64,000 bases of DNA from positions 143,483-207,482 of the forward strand of contig VWYX01001268.1 of NCBI GenBank assembly GCA_013396525.1, in the 5' to 3' direction. The notes below the pieces were generated by a model, which worked only from the letters and a program-made list of their open reading frames with translations, made no database searches and had not been told where the DNA came from. Positions 12,901 to 23,400 of the stretch are shown here, in pieces. Numbering within the stretch: the first letter of the stretch is position 1; every line of letters starts with the position of its first letter. The DNA is from Chaetorhynchus papuensis (Eukaryota > Chordata > Aves > Passeriformes > Rhipiduridae). A program made the position numbers and the translations under genes.

Positions 12901-14495
12901 TGCCACGGGGAGGATGGAGGGCAAAGGGCCACTGGGGCGGCTCCGCTGGAGGCTGAGGGAGCTGAGGGCGATGCAGGAGGCACAGGTCAGCACGGCGAGC
13001 GTGGCAATTCGGCTTTGCTTCCTTAGATGCCAAGTCTGCTCTCCCCCACCAGCTCTGGAGTGGTTAAGGTGCCTTAAAAGGGTGAGCTCAGGACATTGGG
13101 GTCTGTCAAAGCGTGGGCAGACAGGAAGGGGTGACCCAACATCTTGCACAGGCCCTTGGGGGAATGCCAGTGTCCCACAGGGGTTTGTTTTGCTGTACAA
13201 AAGGGAAATACATTAAATTTTTGCCTACCTGTGCTAAGCCTGAGTCTAATTTGTAGCTGTAGCTACAGCCACAGAGGAATTAATGTCTCTTCCATCCTGC
13301 AGAGACAGAGCCCCTTATAATTAATTGATGTAGTGGCAGGACGAGGGTGATGCTGGCACCCACAGCCCAGTCAATATTTCAAAGCTTTCCCTGTGTGGTT
13401 GGGGCAGAGGTCCCCACAGCAGGCAACACCATCCTGTTAGCTCTGTGTGAACTCCCTTGCTTTTTGTCACAAACAGCTGAAAAAAAATGGCCCTGTGTGG
13501 TTTTTTCCCATTTTTTTCCCAACTGTCTCCACCAAACTTGTAAAGAAAATTCTGTCTCAGTGCAGACCTTGTTGTTACTCTTCTCAGCATGGAACCATGC
13601 ACACTTATCACATCTGGATGTGTGGAGGGAGGGGAAAGAGGAACTGATAGGGAGTGTGGTGGCCTTGGGGCTGGGTAAACACCGGGTTGATGCCAAGCAT
13701 AGCTGCATTTCTGCAGTCCTTCAGAGGCATGAGAGGCTTCAAACAATGTGGTGTTTAACATTAATTCATAACCAGTTAACAGCAGCAGCGAACAGTGGCA
13801 GTGAGGGCTCTGAATGAGTGAAAACAAGCCCACTTGCTGAAGGGTGCATGTATTGGGAACTAATCCCTCTAAAGGGTGAGCAGGACCCTGCTAACATCCC
13901 TCTCCATGGCACATCCATGGGGCAGGCTTCTAAGGCTCCTCTCTAAAGGAGGACAGGGCAGTCTGGGACTGCTCTCTCACAGCAGCATTTCTGCCCTGTT
14001 TGGCCAAGATTAGTCCCTCCAGAAGCTTCAGGAGCAAAGCAAGAGTTAGTTCAGGAGAAGTGAGAAAGCTCTGCTGAGCTCCTCTCTCTGTGTTTCTCAA
14101 GAGCTGCAGGATATAACCCAGCTGCCCGTCTAGCAAGGAGCATTTCTGGCAGCAAGCTGACATCCCAGTGCAGAGATCCTGTGGTGGAAGCACAGAGCAC
14201 CTGCCTGGCTTTGCCATGTTAGGGGTAGTGGGCAAGGATCTGCTGAGGCTGATTTTGTCTCTTCTTTTACTTTTTACTGCAGGGTTCCAGTGTCAGCCCA
14301 ACCCCACCAAAATCACCAGTGCACCAGAGATCGCCTGTCACATCCCACAAAGCACAAACCCGCCTGGGAGAAGAAATATCCTCAGAACATCCTGATCATT
14401 CAGTCACCATTCGTGTGATTTCCACAGCAGAAGAAGATGAGGAAATCCTTGCTGCTGAGATTTCAGAGAAAGATGAAAAAAAAGAAGAGAAATGA
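708..14495 (+). CDS. CNGB1: Cyclic-nucleotide-gated channel beta subunit 1
   Basis: This is the beta subunit of the heterotetrameric cGMP/cAMP-gated cation channel of rods and olfactory neurons, acting in the ciliary plasma membrane with CNGA1 or CNGA2. Coding exons: 758-980, 2290-2422, 4695-4790, 5197-5354, 5513-5689, 6375-6583, 7443-7493, 7607-7693, 8049-8113, 8542-8664, 9720-9861, 10075-10234, 10856-10953, 11043-11126, 11489-11607, 12204-12350, 12790-12985, 14283-14495. All use GT-AG and phases match throughout, giving 826 codons. Seen in order: N-terminal calmodulin/coiled segment (residues ~171-190, LQELVRLFKERTEKVKEKL), S1 at ~265-285, S2-S5, pore helix with TIGGLPDP (455-462), S6 to ~488, C-linker, and a cyclic-nucleotide-binding domain (~575-690) with the phosphate cassette FGEISLLAAGGGNRRTA. 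A lysine-rich tail and an acidic C-terminus follow. The Gly-Gly in the pore replaces the Glu of alpha subunits, typical of CNGB1. No GARP region is visible. The identification is very secure; the 5' end is less so. Confidence 0.97.
713..788 (+). promoter_or_regulatory. Upstream ORF overlapping the CNGB1 start codon
   Basis: If transcripts use the acceptor at 707, the first ATG in the exon is at 713, in a different frame from the CNGB1 ATG at 758. It opens a 24-codon ORF ending at TAG 786-788, so it overlaps the main start by about 30 bases. Such an overlapping upstream ORF would reduce translation from 758 unless scanned past. Its context (TTCAGATGC) is weaker than that of the main start. The reading frames are seen in the sequence; the regulatory effect is inferred. 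Confidence 0.4.
2638..2704 (+). repeat. CR1 LINE 3' tail remnant
   Basis: A roughly 65-bp fragment has the CR1 terminal motif AAGGTCCCTTCCAACCC followed by a degenerate ATGATTCT-like end. It lies in the CNGB1 intron between exons 2 and 3. Confidence 0.75.
5005..5140 (+). repeat. CR1 LINE, 3' end, truncated
   Basis: The CR1 3' UTR phrases GAGGCCAGGTTGGATGGG, CTGCCCATGGCAGGGGGTTG and AAGGTCCCTTCTAACCC are present, followed by a TTCTATGATCCT tail. It sits in a CNGB1 intron and ends only about 57 bp before the exon at 5197. Confidence 0.9.
5740..5795 (+). repeat. Purine-rich G-tract stretch
   Basis: A low-complexity run of GGGGAG/GGAGG units lies just inside the CNGB1 intron after the exon ending at 5689. 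It has several G-runs of three or more that could form a G-quadruplex. No gene function is assigned. Confidence 0.6.
9670..9719 (+). repeat. CT-rich tract before CNGB1 pore exon
   Basis: A nearly uninterrupted CTCCT/CTTCT run leads into the CCCAG acceptor of the pore exon at 9720. It serves as an unusually long polypyrimidine tract and is probably a microsatellite-like expansion of it. Confidence 0.6.
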
Positions 14496-16520
14496 AACAG
14501 CAGCAGGTCCCAGGGCAGGCGTGGGAGTCAGGCAAATGCCTGGGGTAGCAGATTTTTGTTGTTAATGATTTCCATGCAGTGGCTGTAGGCTTTCCTATAT
14601 GCTGTGGGTAGGATCTGCTTCTCTTTTCTGCCCAGACCCTCAATCACTGCTGATAAAACCCTCTGCCATTTGACCCAGAACCATATAAGGTCCCTATGCT
14701 CTGCAGATCTATTGAGCACCTTTATGAATTTCCCACTAAATCTCAGGCCAGCCCTCTTGCTCTGAATTCCAGCCTTGTGGAGGGAGAGCTATGGAAAAAT
14801 TGCTTTTTATGGCTCTGGATGGTTAATGAGTGTTCAGACAAAGCGAGAAGAGTTATTCACCTCTGACAGCTGAGTCACCGCTTGGCTAGAAACAACCAAG
14901 GGAAAAAAAACAACAAGGTTTCTCTGTTGGGCTCAAGGTTGACAGCAGCAGTGGGGAGTGATTCATCTGAAAAGGATGTGGACTATGCTCACAGGCCAAG
15001 CATGGAGCAAATCAAGCTGTCATGAGAATGCCAAGCTCTGTCCCCGAGTGCACAGACTGCAAGATGCTTGAGGGTCCCTGCGTGGTGCCAAGGCCACCTT
15101 GGCTTTGCCACTGGGAAGAATTCTTGCCAGCTGTCCACCCTGGGAAGGCGATGGACACTCCATTACTGGGGGCTGTTACGGAGAGGTTTGATGAGCATCT
15201 TTCAAGGATAGAGAAGCACAATCCTGGATGAGATGTTCCTGGAGTTCCTTTCCAGCCTTGGGATTTTTCTGTGCTGCCACTGCTGGGAGGGATAAACAGA
15301 GAGCAGGAAGGGAGAAGCTGAGTTGGTTCCCAGCTGTGAGGGGAAAGAGAAGTGCAATAAGTGCTATCCTCTCCCAGAAAGTGTTTCAGAGTCAGCTCAG
15401 AGCCAGTAACGTGTGTGTGCATGAGCACGCAGGTGCTCCCCTGCCCTCATTGCTGGACCTCAGTGACATCCACATTTCCAGCAGTCAATTTCCAGCCCTT
15501 CAGTCACTTGACTGGCTCTTGGCCACATTTCCCACGGAGAGAGAAGCCACTGTGGTGTTGCTCATCACTGAAGTCACGAAGTCACTCTCCCAGCCGTGCT
15601 GGGACCGGGTGCTGGAGGGGAAGAACATCTGGTCAGCAGCCAGCACCCAGCCGATGGCTCAAGGTGTCCCATCCTCTTCCAGCACCACCAGGTCCTTCCT
15701 CATCTTCCTCAAACCCAGCACCAAGCAGAGCCTGCTGCTGGTGAGCTGAGAGGTTGTGAGAAGCAGTGGGTGAGGCAGTGCTGGATGAGGTTTTGCAGAT
15801 CCTCCCTGAGTTTTTGGCTGTCCCTGTCCCTGCAGCACCACTGGCTGCATCGAGAGGAGTCACTTTCCATCCTCTGGAGGAAAAGCTGGGGCAGGTTTTG
15901 CTGCAGGGAGCAGCAGCGTCACCACGGCCAAAGGACTTCCCAAGTGTTCAGCAAATGCTGTGAGCAGTGCTGCAGGTTCCACAGGTCTGGCTGTGACACA
16001 GCCGGGCTCTTCGTGAAGGGTGGCAGCGCTGGCGTCACCCCCTGGCTGATCCCTCTCCCATCAGCAGCCCGGGGCTGACCTTCACCTCCTTTGGGATCTT
16101 CTTTTGTTGCTTTTTTTCCCCCTCTCTCTCACAAAATAGATGGGTTTCTGTGGCAGAAAAAGCCAGAATAGATGTTAGCATTAATTAACAATGTCTTGCT
16201 TTCTTTTAAACAAATTTTATGAGCTCCACTATACTGCAGGAGGGTCTGAAGCCAACACATTGCAGGGGAGAGCCTGCATTCACCCAAACCTCCCTGAATC
16301 TTTCTCATGCTCAGTCATTTGCAAGTGGTTTCCTGCTGGGTAGAAGATTTTGGTGGGGAGTGCAAAGTTGTTGGGTTTTTTTCACTCCTTAAATATTTAT
16401 ATAATCAAACCAGGAAATGTGCAAAAATCAAACTGGGGCTCTGATTAGCTGCTATGATTTAATATTGTTTAGAAAAAGTGTTTAAATAAATAGTGGGCTG
16501 TGATTGCTTTCATAATTCAC
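14496..16520 (+). other. CNGB1: CNGB1 3' UTR and downstream region
   Basis: Sequence after the TGA at 14493-14495. No further splice-supported coding exon is seen. The clearest polyadenylation signal I found is AATAAA at 16485-16490, which would give a 3' UTR of about 2 kb. I could not identify a confident nearer signal, so the true end may differ. An old CR1-like fragment lies inside. Long open frames here show no recognisable domain. Confidence 0.4.
15120..15262 (+). repeat. Diverged CR1-like fragment
   Basis: The order of short phrases (attactggggg, gagaggtttgatgagca, caaggatagagaagcac, atcctggatgagatg, ttcctttccagcc) resembles the 3' end of older CR1 subfamilies found across birds and reptiles. 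It is too diverged to assign a subfamily by eye. Confidence 0.55.
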
Positions 16521-19500
16521 TGTATCTACAGTAAACACCATGTAGATTACCATTCGTTTGCTGTGGATTTATTTCAAAATTCCAGTTGTTCTTCAACTTT
16601 TTCCTCACTCATGCACTGACAGAGCCAGAAAATCTTCATATGCAGTTCACAGATTTCCTGATAAATAATTGAGAGGCTCAAAGGTCACATAATACTGGTA
16701 GTAGAATTATAATTTGCTTTTAATCACCAATAGGAGGGGAAAAAACTTTCTTAAATAGCAAAGATTACTTGAAGATCTTAGTTTTCAACACGCAGCATGA
16801 GATGGTGATGGATACACAACTGGTAATTCTGGAACGATGGGGAGATCTGAAATTATCCTTCTCTGTGATCTGTTTATGGCTTTAGTTCTTTGGAGAGATT
16901 ATTCTCCAGGTAATAATTAAGGTCAAGGTAGGGCTAGGCTTACAGGCTGGGCTGGGGAGTTGAGCTCAGGTCTGTTTGCTCTGCAAGACTATTTAGAGAT
17001 GACAGAGGACAGAGACTTTAGTGCCTCTTGTTTTGGGGGTTGCCATGGGTTGGCTTTCTTCTGTTGAACTTTTAAATTCCACTCATTTACCAGTTTTGCT
17101 GTATTTGCAATGGGCTTCCTTCGTGGTGGTTCCAAAAAATATCTTGCAGAGAGCACTCATCACTTAGTGTTCCTTCCACTGCCCTTGGAACGTTCCTGAT
17201 GGATTTGGTAACACTCCATGTACCTTTACTGCATTTCTTATTAGCTTTTGCTCATTCCGCTTGATGTCCTTAAGTCTTGGGTCGATCTGATATGAGATCC
17301 TCTCATAATATTAATGCAGTACTTGGGGGATCTTGACGAGCAGCTGCTTATTGCCATAGAAACCAGGTCTTCTTGCAGGGATATTTTAGCTGTTGCTGCT
17401 TTTTAGTGAAAGAAGTGGAATAGAGAAGTGCTGGAGGAAGAAGCAGAGCTTGTTGTTGGAGCTGTAGGAATGTGGTAGGTTTTACCTCACTGTCACCAGT
17501 AGCATCTTTACTGGAGGCTTTATATATACGGCTTATATTTATATTTTTATATATATAATTTTACTTATACTGGGGGTGTATTCATATTCCTTGTGGCCTG
17601 TGTCTTTCAGAGAACTGATAATGATTCAATGATCTTTATGGAGTTAGAGAAGACAAATGTCACCCATTAGAAAAATCAGCTGACAGAAGGAATAGGATAA
17701 CCCAGCAGAGACATCTGACAGTGGAGGAAGTTGTTTTCCCCTGCACAGAAACAGGGCAGGTAGCATCTCTGTATTTATAGCCAGAGAAATCTTTTAAAAA
17801 GATTAAGTGCAATTGCAGGTTAATCACTGATAAGGTTGTAACGAAAGTAAAAGCAAATAAGCAGGTTTGGGGATTAGACTCAGGTCCAGAAAGAAATTGC
17901 AGGATAAATGGAAAGCCCAGTTAAATGGTGTTTAATTGGAAAGCTTGAAATAAAATTAAGCACTTCAACCTTGAAACCTGCAGACCTTAGCCAGCAGGAC
18001 ACACTCCCAGTTCTGGGAACAGTCTGTAACCCACTTTTTCTGTCTATATATATTTTTTCTTTTGTGTAGCTCTGCTTTGAGTGACACTTGCATATAAATC
18101 TCTCTGAATCCCTTTTGCCTTCCCCTAAAATGGAGCTGATACAAATCTGGTTTTCTCTGCTCTGAGCACACAGCTCCTTTTAAGCACAGTAATGGTCCCA
18201 CTGGAGTTAACACCCTGAGAAAACGCCAGACCACCTTTTGGGAAGGGGCCACACAGAGGTTCACAAACCTATGGGTGCCCATGACTGCGCTTATTAGCAG
18301 CAGCTTAGGCTGAGCTCAGACTCCACAACCATTTCCTTTCTCATTCTTTCCTCATTTACCTGTTCCGGTTTTGGGATGAAACTTGCCCTCTTTGGTTCAT
18401 GCCCTGGCGTGAATGTCTAAGGGAGATCTGTGCAATACCAGTGAGCTGGGTTTGAGTCATCTGAAGAATTGAAGCCTAGAAACCTGTGTTCTTTCATGCA
18501 GTTTCCCCTGCTTTTAGAAGTCACTTCATGCATGAGAAGAGCTGGAAGTCAAACAGTTAAAATCTCAAAACTGTTTTCTTGGATAAATTGGAAGGAATTT
18601 GAGAAGAAATGTAAACAAGTGGAGAAGTGAGATAAATCAGGTTGTGAGGGTGCCAGGGAACACCCCTGCCAGCTCTGGGCTGTGACATCCTGGGGACAAC
18701 CAGCATGGCCCAAATTGCTTCACACGGTTTGCAGATGCTCATTTTGCAACCCTGAGCCCACCGGGATGGCCACTGCTCCATTCCCGGGTTTATCTGCCAG
18801 ACGTGGTGGGGAGGGCTGGCTCTGTCTCCCGCCGTGGGGCTGCTGCTGCGGGGCTGTGTGAGCACCCAGGGTGTCCTGGAGCCTCCCATGTGTGTCCCCA
18901 TGGATGATGCGGGATGTGTCCCAGCATGAGCATCACGTGGACGGTCCGAAATTGCCCCAAGGGGAGCATCACATGAGCTGCCCCATGACGCTGTGCCTCA
19001 GCAATAGCCAGAGGAATGAAGACCAGCCAGACCAGTTACTCATTCTAGATAAGAGGCTCTTTTGTGCTGCAGAAATACCGATATCACGTGCAAATCCCTC
19101 CGCTGCCATGGTTACTGGCCACCGTCAGAGCCGCCGGCGAGGCGAGAGGGGGCTGTGGCATTGACAGGGCTTCTGCTCCTCCCTTCACAGGGGGAAACTC
19201 CTTAAAACCTGCCCTCTGCCCCAAAAAGGAGGGGAGGTGGCTGCAGGGAGCCCTATCCACACCTGGCATCGCGATGCTCAGAGCTCGTTGCCTACAGGGG
19301 CCCTGCTCTGCCACTGGGCATTAGGCTCTGGGTTTTATAAATTCCCTACTAATAGCCCGAGATATTACTAAAAAAAAAAAAGAAAATGGTGCTGCAGGTT
19401 GACTGGGCAGAGATCAGCTATGCCCCATTTCCTGTTTTTCTGGCATTAGGAACAGCTTGACCTCTTGGCACTCTTGCTTTTTGCACTAATGCTCCTCTCA

Positions 19501-20430
19501 TTAAAGTGCTTTCCTGAACACTAATTAGGGCGGTTTTCCTTTTGTAAATTAGCCTGATACGATCTGTGTGTCTTGGCAGACACCCTCAGAGCAGGAACCC
19601 AGGGCTGTGCGTTTGATCGCTGTTTATTTTGCAAATCTCCCCAGTTTCAATGTTCCTTAACTGCCTTCTAGAAAGTGCTGGCAGGTGGAGATTAATGGGA
19701 GGGAAATGGGGCTTTCCAGCTGGCCTGCCTTGAGAAACAGGAGAGATTTTGGTGCTACAGGGGCCTTCCAGTTGCTGTGGGTTAATGGGGTGCTGTGAGC
19801 ACACAGAAGCTCCTTCCCATCCCATCTCAGCATCCTTGCGTGGTGTGCAACGGAGGAGCAGGGCTGCCAGGAGAGGCACTGCCTGAACCAACCTTTTAAC
19901 AGGCGATAGAAAAAAGAAAATCAAATGAACACATTCATTTTCTGCACTTAAAGCACTTCTTGTGACCATAGGAAATGCTCAGAGCCAAGCAACCCCAAAG
20001 CCATCTAAAACTGTGTGTCTGTGGTCAGAGGGAAGTCCACCTGTCTGCCACTGCCCCTAAATCAGTGGTGTCAGCAATTTGCTGGGGACCAATGGTGCTC
20101 AGGAGGGGACGGACTTTAATCAGCTCTCATTTTCTTAATGCTCTGGCAGACGGGAGTGGAGGGGACGGTGCTATCTCCATCTCTGGCCACGGATGGGACA
20201 GAGCCACAAGAGGTTTGCATGGGCTGAGAAATTCAGGGGTGAAGGCAACGCTGGGTGCAGGTAGCCATCCTCTGCCTTGGCTTGCTGGGGAGGCTGGCAG
20301 AGAGTGGAGCATCCCTGGGGAGTCCTACCACCCTGTCTCTGCACCAGCACTGGGACCCTGCTGGGGCAGGGCACCCTTAGGGACCGTCTTTACAACAGCA
20401 TTTACTGTCCTTAATAAGGGAAGAGGAGAA
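16521..20430. other. CNGB1-KIFC3 intergenic region, proximal part
   Basis: No gene is supported here. The first ~1.4 kb is AT-rich. A TATATA-rich low-complexity patch lies at 17519-17562. AT-rich blocks such as 19490-19560 (ACTAATTAGGGCGG core) look like possible conserved noncoding elements because they stand out from the GC-rich surroundings, but this is only an impression without an alignment. A poly(A)-like run lies at 19370-19383. Confidence 0.5.
17519..17562. repeat. TATATA-rich low-complexity patch
   Basis: Alternating T/A with TATATAT units interrupted by short TTTA runs. Simple sequence, no function inferred. Confidence 0.6.
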
Positions 20431-23400
20431 CTGCAGGGGGGCTTCACTCAGGGACCCCTGAGGCTGGGACGGAGTTGACAAAGCCCTTGAAAAAAAGGCA
20501 ACGATTTTTCAGTGCTGGTGTGCCAGCCCTGTGGCACCACGTGTGGAAAGCAGGGTGAAGGATCCCACCCCAGAGAGCTCCTGCCAGCACCGGCCAGCCC
20601 GGCTCGCTCCCGGTGTCCGAGAGAGGCTTGAGGAGGGGTTCCCACGGACCATATCCAGAGCTCAGCACCCCTTCCCGGGCTGTGCTGTGCCATGCACACT
20701 CTGTGGGTGCTGGCAGGACTGTCGGTGCAGGGCTGGAGCAAGGGGAGCAGCAGGAGGAGCAGGATGCAGGCTGTGGAGAGCATCCCTGCCCACCGTGAGG
20801 AGTGTGAGAGCCGCAGCCTCGAGAGCTATTTCTGCAGACCCGTGGGCACCGTGAGGAGACTCGCCTGTGGAGGAGGATGCTTCCAGAAAAAGTGCCCAGG
20901 ACCAGGGCTGGCCTGGATGGCTCCACAGGTGAGAGCAGTGGCGGGGGCTGGGGGCAAGCAGGGCATAGTCTGTGTCAAAATCAAAAGCTGAGGATTAAAA
21001 CCAGCACAATGCCTTTGGATTGGAGTTGTTTTCATGAAACATTCCTGGATGTTTGCACATAGGCTCTGTGTTTATTTTGCTGTTGTTTCCTAGGGGGTTA
21101 ATTCAGCTGCACATTTTGTCTGGTGGGCTGAAGGTGAAGATAACTGAATAGAGGTGCCTGAGCCCCAGAGAGCCCTGGTCCCACCTCACCTGGGATATTG
21201 AGTGCCCTGGCCATGCCTTGGTCTCACCTTGTTTATCATTTCCTTCTCCATCTCATCCTTATTGTTCCACCTGACACCTCTCTTGGATCTGCAAATAGAA
21301 GTGAAAGCCCAGGAAGGTTTACATGAAGTTCCCAGCAAGCTGGCAGCTATTCCATGTCAGTCTGCATAAACCCTGCCTGCGCTGCCAGCTTTTCCTTAAT
21401 GTCTCCTTGTTTTTCCAGTTGTGGGTGATTGCTGAAGGGATCTCCTGGCAGAGAAGACTCGGGTTCACCCTTCACATCCCGTTCACCTCTAAGGCACCTG
21501 CATGAAAATCTGGGTGTGGGTCTGCTCCTCTCCATGAAGAGGAATTAAATCTGCTCACGCGGCGCCGGGCGCAGGCGGCAGAGCTGAAGCGTGTGGCTGT
21601 TTAATATTCATTGGGCGTAGATGTAAAACTTTTCTGTTCTAAAATAGCCTTGCACAGCGCCGTGCTGCTCCTTTTTCCCTAAACCTTAGCAGGAGGCTGG
21701 AATTCAGTGTTTCTTTTGCTTGTCTCCCCAACTTCCCCTGGCTCAGCCAGGAAGCAGAAGACCCTTAGTGGATGTAAAGCCTGCTTTGAGGACAGATCCT
21801 GGCACTGTGTTTGCAGTATGTAATTCTATAGTCTGCTGTAAGAGAATCTTTGAAGAACCAGCACAGGAACAAGAAATTTTGCTTTTGTTTTGAAACAGGA
21901 TGAGTTTCTGTGGTAGTTGTGCATCTATTTTTGTGTTAACAGGAAAACGCAGTTTTTCCTGTAAAATTTTGGCAGGTAGGTTCATGGATCTCTTTGGTGA
22001 CTCACTCTTAACTGAGTGCAGTTTTCTTCACCATCTCAATTGCACCTCAGAATTTTTTTTTTAAAAAAAGAGAATTTGGTCCCAGTTAGGTCCATAATAA
22101 TGAAATCACCATGAAATATGCTCCAGTAAGTTAAACAAGAAAGACCTCAGCCTTTTTGCTTGGTGAGTGGGAAGCTGTGATAGTATGGGGTGGGCTGGAA
22201 TGCTCCAGCTCAGTGTAGATAAAAGTGGGGAAGAGATCACCCAGCAGTGTGTGGAAGCAGTGGGAGCATCCCCACGGTGCCAGGGAAATGGGGATTGTAT
22301 GCAAATGGACACCTGGGCAGGGCTGGGCCCAGGCTGTGGTGAAGGATCTCTGCTGATGCCCCACTGCTGCCGTGGGGCTCTGAGCAGGGCGGTGTGAGCA
22401 CTGGGATAGCCATTACACACAGCAGGTGTTGGTGATCCACGGCAGGATAACGTTTCCATCCCTCTGGTGTCAGAGCTGCAGAGCAGTGTTGGTCCAGCAT
22501 CCCACACACACCAGCCCTGAGACGTGGGGGGACGGGTGGGGCGGCTGCACCGTGCCTGCTGAGCATTCCTGGGGCACGTAGAGGTGACACGGCGTGAGCC
22601 AAGGACCTGAGGGGCCAGCGTGCTGGATGCCAGCCAGGATGGACTCTCAGTGGGATTTTGCAGACAGCTGGATATCAAGCAGCCAAAGCCAGTTAGCAGG
22701 AAAGCTGTTTAATTCCGTCTATCCCACCTCGTTTGCATATTCATCCCTTTGTTGGGTGCAGCCCTCACAATGCAGCCGGGATGCAGCTGAGCCCATCACT
22801 CATCACAGCGTTTTCCTTCACATGAGTGCATTTGCTTTATGGCCACAGGGATATTTCCCTCTTCCCTGCAGAGGCTCTCACTGATTTACCTCTGCCCATG
22901 CCTAAATCAGCTGGATGTTATTAGTGAGCCCTGCATTCCTCCAGCCCCTGCCCCAGCATAGCACAGACACTTACTACAGCCCCAAAAATCTATTGCCTAA
23001 ATTATTCAGAATTACTGCTTTTGCTTCGTTTCCTCTCCAAAGTCAAGCACACTTTGGAGGGCACTAAAAATAAATGGGTTTGCTGAGAACTGAATCTATT
23101 TCTTAAAGAGATGGCTCCCCCATCTTTTCTGCCTTGCAGAGGGAAGCCTGTCTTTGCACACCCTGCCACCAGTGTCACCCAGCCAAGGTAACAGGCTCAG
23201 TGGCACTGTGGGGACTTGGCTTCAAGGAGAAAACGAGCACCACAAGTAGTAAAATTCTGAAAAGATCCCAATTGCTCACCTGCAGCTTCTATCTTCAGAC
23301 ATTTCTTTAGTTAAAAAGAACTGCAGAAAGCACCCAAGGTCCCAAGCAGAGGGTCCCAAGGATGCCCTGTAAGTACTATCTGGGAGAGTGCTGGTGGGCT

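Noticed and set aside
12415..13200. 261-codon minus-strand open frame over the end of CNGB1
   Set aside because: Antisense shadow of the CNGB1 exon at 12790-12985 and its introns; no splice or homology support.
17351..17364. X-box-like TTGCCATAGAAACC in the intergenic region
   Set aside because: Two mismatches to the RFX consensus and no promoter features around it.
17519..17562. TATATA-rich patch as a core promoter
   Set aside because: Simple-sequence repeat with no downstream exon; better explained as low-complexity DNA.
22106..22678. 190-codon minus-strand open frame in the intergenic region
   Set aside because: Pro/Ser-rich translation without motif, no credible splice context, interlaced with other chance frames.
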